The notes beneath the pieces were generated by a model. The model did no database searches. It saw only the letters and a list, made by a program, of their open reading frames with translations, and was not told the origin of the DNA. A program made the translations under genes and the position numbers. From NCBI GenBank assembly GCA_020027255.1, contig JAHRAP010000028.1:1-5654 (forward strand): 5,654 bases of DNA. The letters are read 5' to 3'. The stretch comes from Nitrosopumilaceae archaeon (lineage in GTDB: Archaea > Thermoproteota > Nitrososphaeria > Nitrososphaerales > Nitrosopumilaceae). Every line of letters begins with the position of its first letter. Within the stretch, counting starts at the first letter, position 1. Below are positions 5,039 to 5,654 of the stretch, in pieces.

Positions 5039-5654
5039 TTACAAATCTCCGTACATTGATTATGTTCTAATGCTGACATTATAGGATTTTTTTTCTTGCC
5101 GTTTGAAATTATGATTCTGTTCACTCCCATTTCTAATGCTTCTATGCTTGCTAAAATTTTTTTTTCCATGCCAGAGCCAATTTGCCTCCTAATTTTTTTG
5201 GCTTGATCGTAACTTAGATTCTCAACCAATTTATCATTGATAAATAAACCATCGACATTGGTCAAAAAAAGCAAATCATTCATTTTTAAACTACCTGATA
5301 TATTTGCTGCAGCTCTATCTCCGTCAACATTTAGAAATTCATAATTTTCACTAATTGCAATAGGTGCTATTACTGGAACATAGTTATTATCTAATAATAA
5401 ATTTAATGTTGATATATTGATGTTTGTTATCTTACCTGTATATCCTCCATCTACTACTTGTTTGCGTCCTTTTTCATTAATAACTATTAATTTTTTTTTC
5501 CTATGTGCTCTAATAAGATTTCCATCTACTCCTGACATCCCAAAAGCATTAATGTTATTTTTTTGAAGTGATTTAGTAATTGTTTTGTTTATCTTTCCAG
5601 CCATGATCATTACAAAAATCTCTATTGTTTCCTTATCAGTATATCTGCTTTTTA
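5035..5654 (-). CDS. lysZ: LysZ: [LysW]-aminoadipate kinase, 5' end cut by window edge
   Basis: LysZ phosphorylates the side-chain carboxyl of LysW-bound aminoadipate using ATP, before reduction by LysY. The gene is not complete: the frame stays open through the first in-window ATG (5610) to the right edge. The extra residues, KSRYTDKETIEIFV, match the conserved SRYTD segment of LysZ, so that ATG is internal. Of the visible 205 residues, amino-acid-kinase motifs are SGVDG at 40-44, DGGYTGKI at 68-75, NVDGDRAAA at 108-116, TNVDG at 131-135 and GSGMEKK with K164/K165 near the ATP site. Roughly 55 N-terminal residues, including the glycine-rich GG motif, should lie beyond the edge, judging from a usual length near 260. 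N-acetylglutamate kinase (ArgB) is the close alternative; DGGYTGKI and the cluster favour LysZ. LysY often precedes lysZ in relatives and may do so here. Confidence 0.88.
   Translation of the reverse strand, partial: KSRYTDKETIEIFVMIMAGKINKTITKSLQKNNINAFGMSGVDGNLIRAHRKKKLIVINEKGRKQVVDGGYTGKITNINISTLNLLLDNNYVPVIAPIAISENYEFLNVDGDRAAANISGSLKMNDLLFLTNVDGLFINDKLVENLSYDQAKKIRRQIGSGMEKKILASIEALEMGVNRIIISNGKKKNPIMSALEHNQCTEICK
5047..5050 (-). promoter_or_regulatory. Shine-Dalgarno (GGAG) for lysJ, inside lysZ
   Basis: GGAG on the minus strand lies 8 nt before the lysJ ATG, at good spacing, within the last codons of lysZ. Together with the 4-bp ATGA overlap it confirms the lysJ start and implies coupled translation. 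Confidence 0.65.

Noticed and set aside
5035..5610. lysZ as a complete 191-residue gene starting at 5610
   Set aside because: The frame continues upstream with conserved SRYTD residues to the window edge, so the gene is cut by the window rather than truncated in the genome.
1..5654. CRISPR array, transposon, tRNA, defence island or entirely new system
   Set aside because: No regularly spaced direct repeats, terminal repeats, transposase or tRNA-like fold were seen, and nearly all bases are accounted for by lysine biosynthesis genes.

Overview
The window is a compact, all-minus-strand gene cluster for lysine biosynthesis by the alpha-aminoadipate (AAA) route with the LysW amino-group carrier protein. 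The DNA is strongly AT-rich. The organism is most likely a low-GC archaeon, probably Nitrososphaerota (Thaumarchaeota). This rests on the LysW pathway with an Lrp-type regulator in the cluster (known from Sulfolobus), a near-leaderless promoter with an archaeal TATA element, and the start of what looks like a diphthine synthase gene at the left edge. The phylum is an inference; no rRNA or other marker is present.

Reading in the direction of transcription (from high to low coordinates), the order is: lysZ (kinase, 5' end cut by the window edge, 5654-5035), lysJ (aminotransferase, 5038-3863), a LysM-like Lrp/AsnC regulator (3870-3451), an 83-bp intergenic region with a candidate promoter and palindromes (3450-3368), homocitrate synthase (3367-2213), lysW (2190-2023), lysX (2026-1181), lysK (1177-53), and the first 17 codons of a probable diphthine synthase (52-1). 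Genes overlap by 4-8 bp or are separated by 0-22 bp, except at the one promoter-sized gap. This suggests two transcription units: lysZ-lysJ-lysM and hcs-lysW-lysX-lysK-(dphB).

The parts fit one pathway. Homocitrate synthase makes homocitrate from 2-oxoglutarate and acetyl-CoA. Enzymes not in the window (homoaconitase, homoisocitrate dehydrogenase, an aminotransferase) would carry it to AAA. LysX attaches the AAA amino group to the C-terminus of LysW; LysZ phosphorylates the side-chain carboxyl; LysY (not seen, perhaps just off the right edge) reduces it; LysJ transaminates; LysK releases lysine and regenerates LysW. The LysM-like protein probably senses lysine.

The most notable detail is that LysW ends in EDWGQ rather than the EDWGE expected from characterised LysW proteins. 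The C-terminal Glu is the residue whose side chain carries the substrate, so a Gln there raises a real mechanistic question, comparable to Gln-ended Pup in mycobacteria. Other points of interest are a 13-bp palindrome abutting the hcs start codon and overlapping the predicted transcription start, and a lysX-lysK junction in which both genes share a frame and are separated by a single stop codon. I see no mobile element, CRISPR array or RNA gene, and no wholly unknown system.
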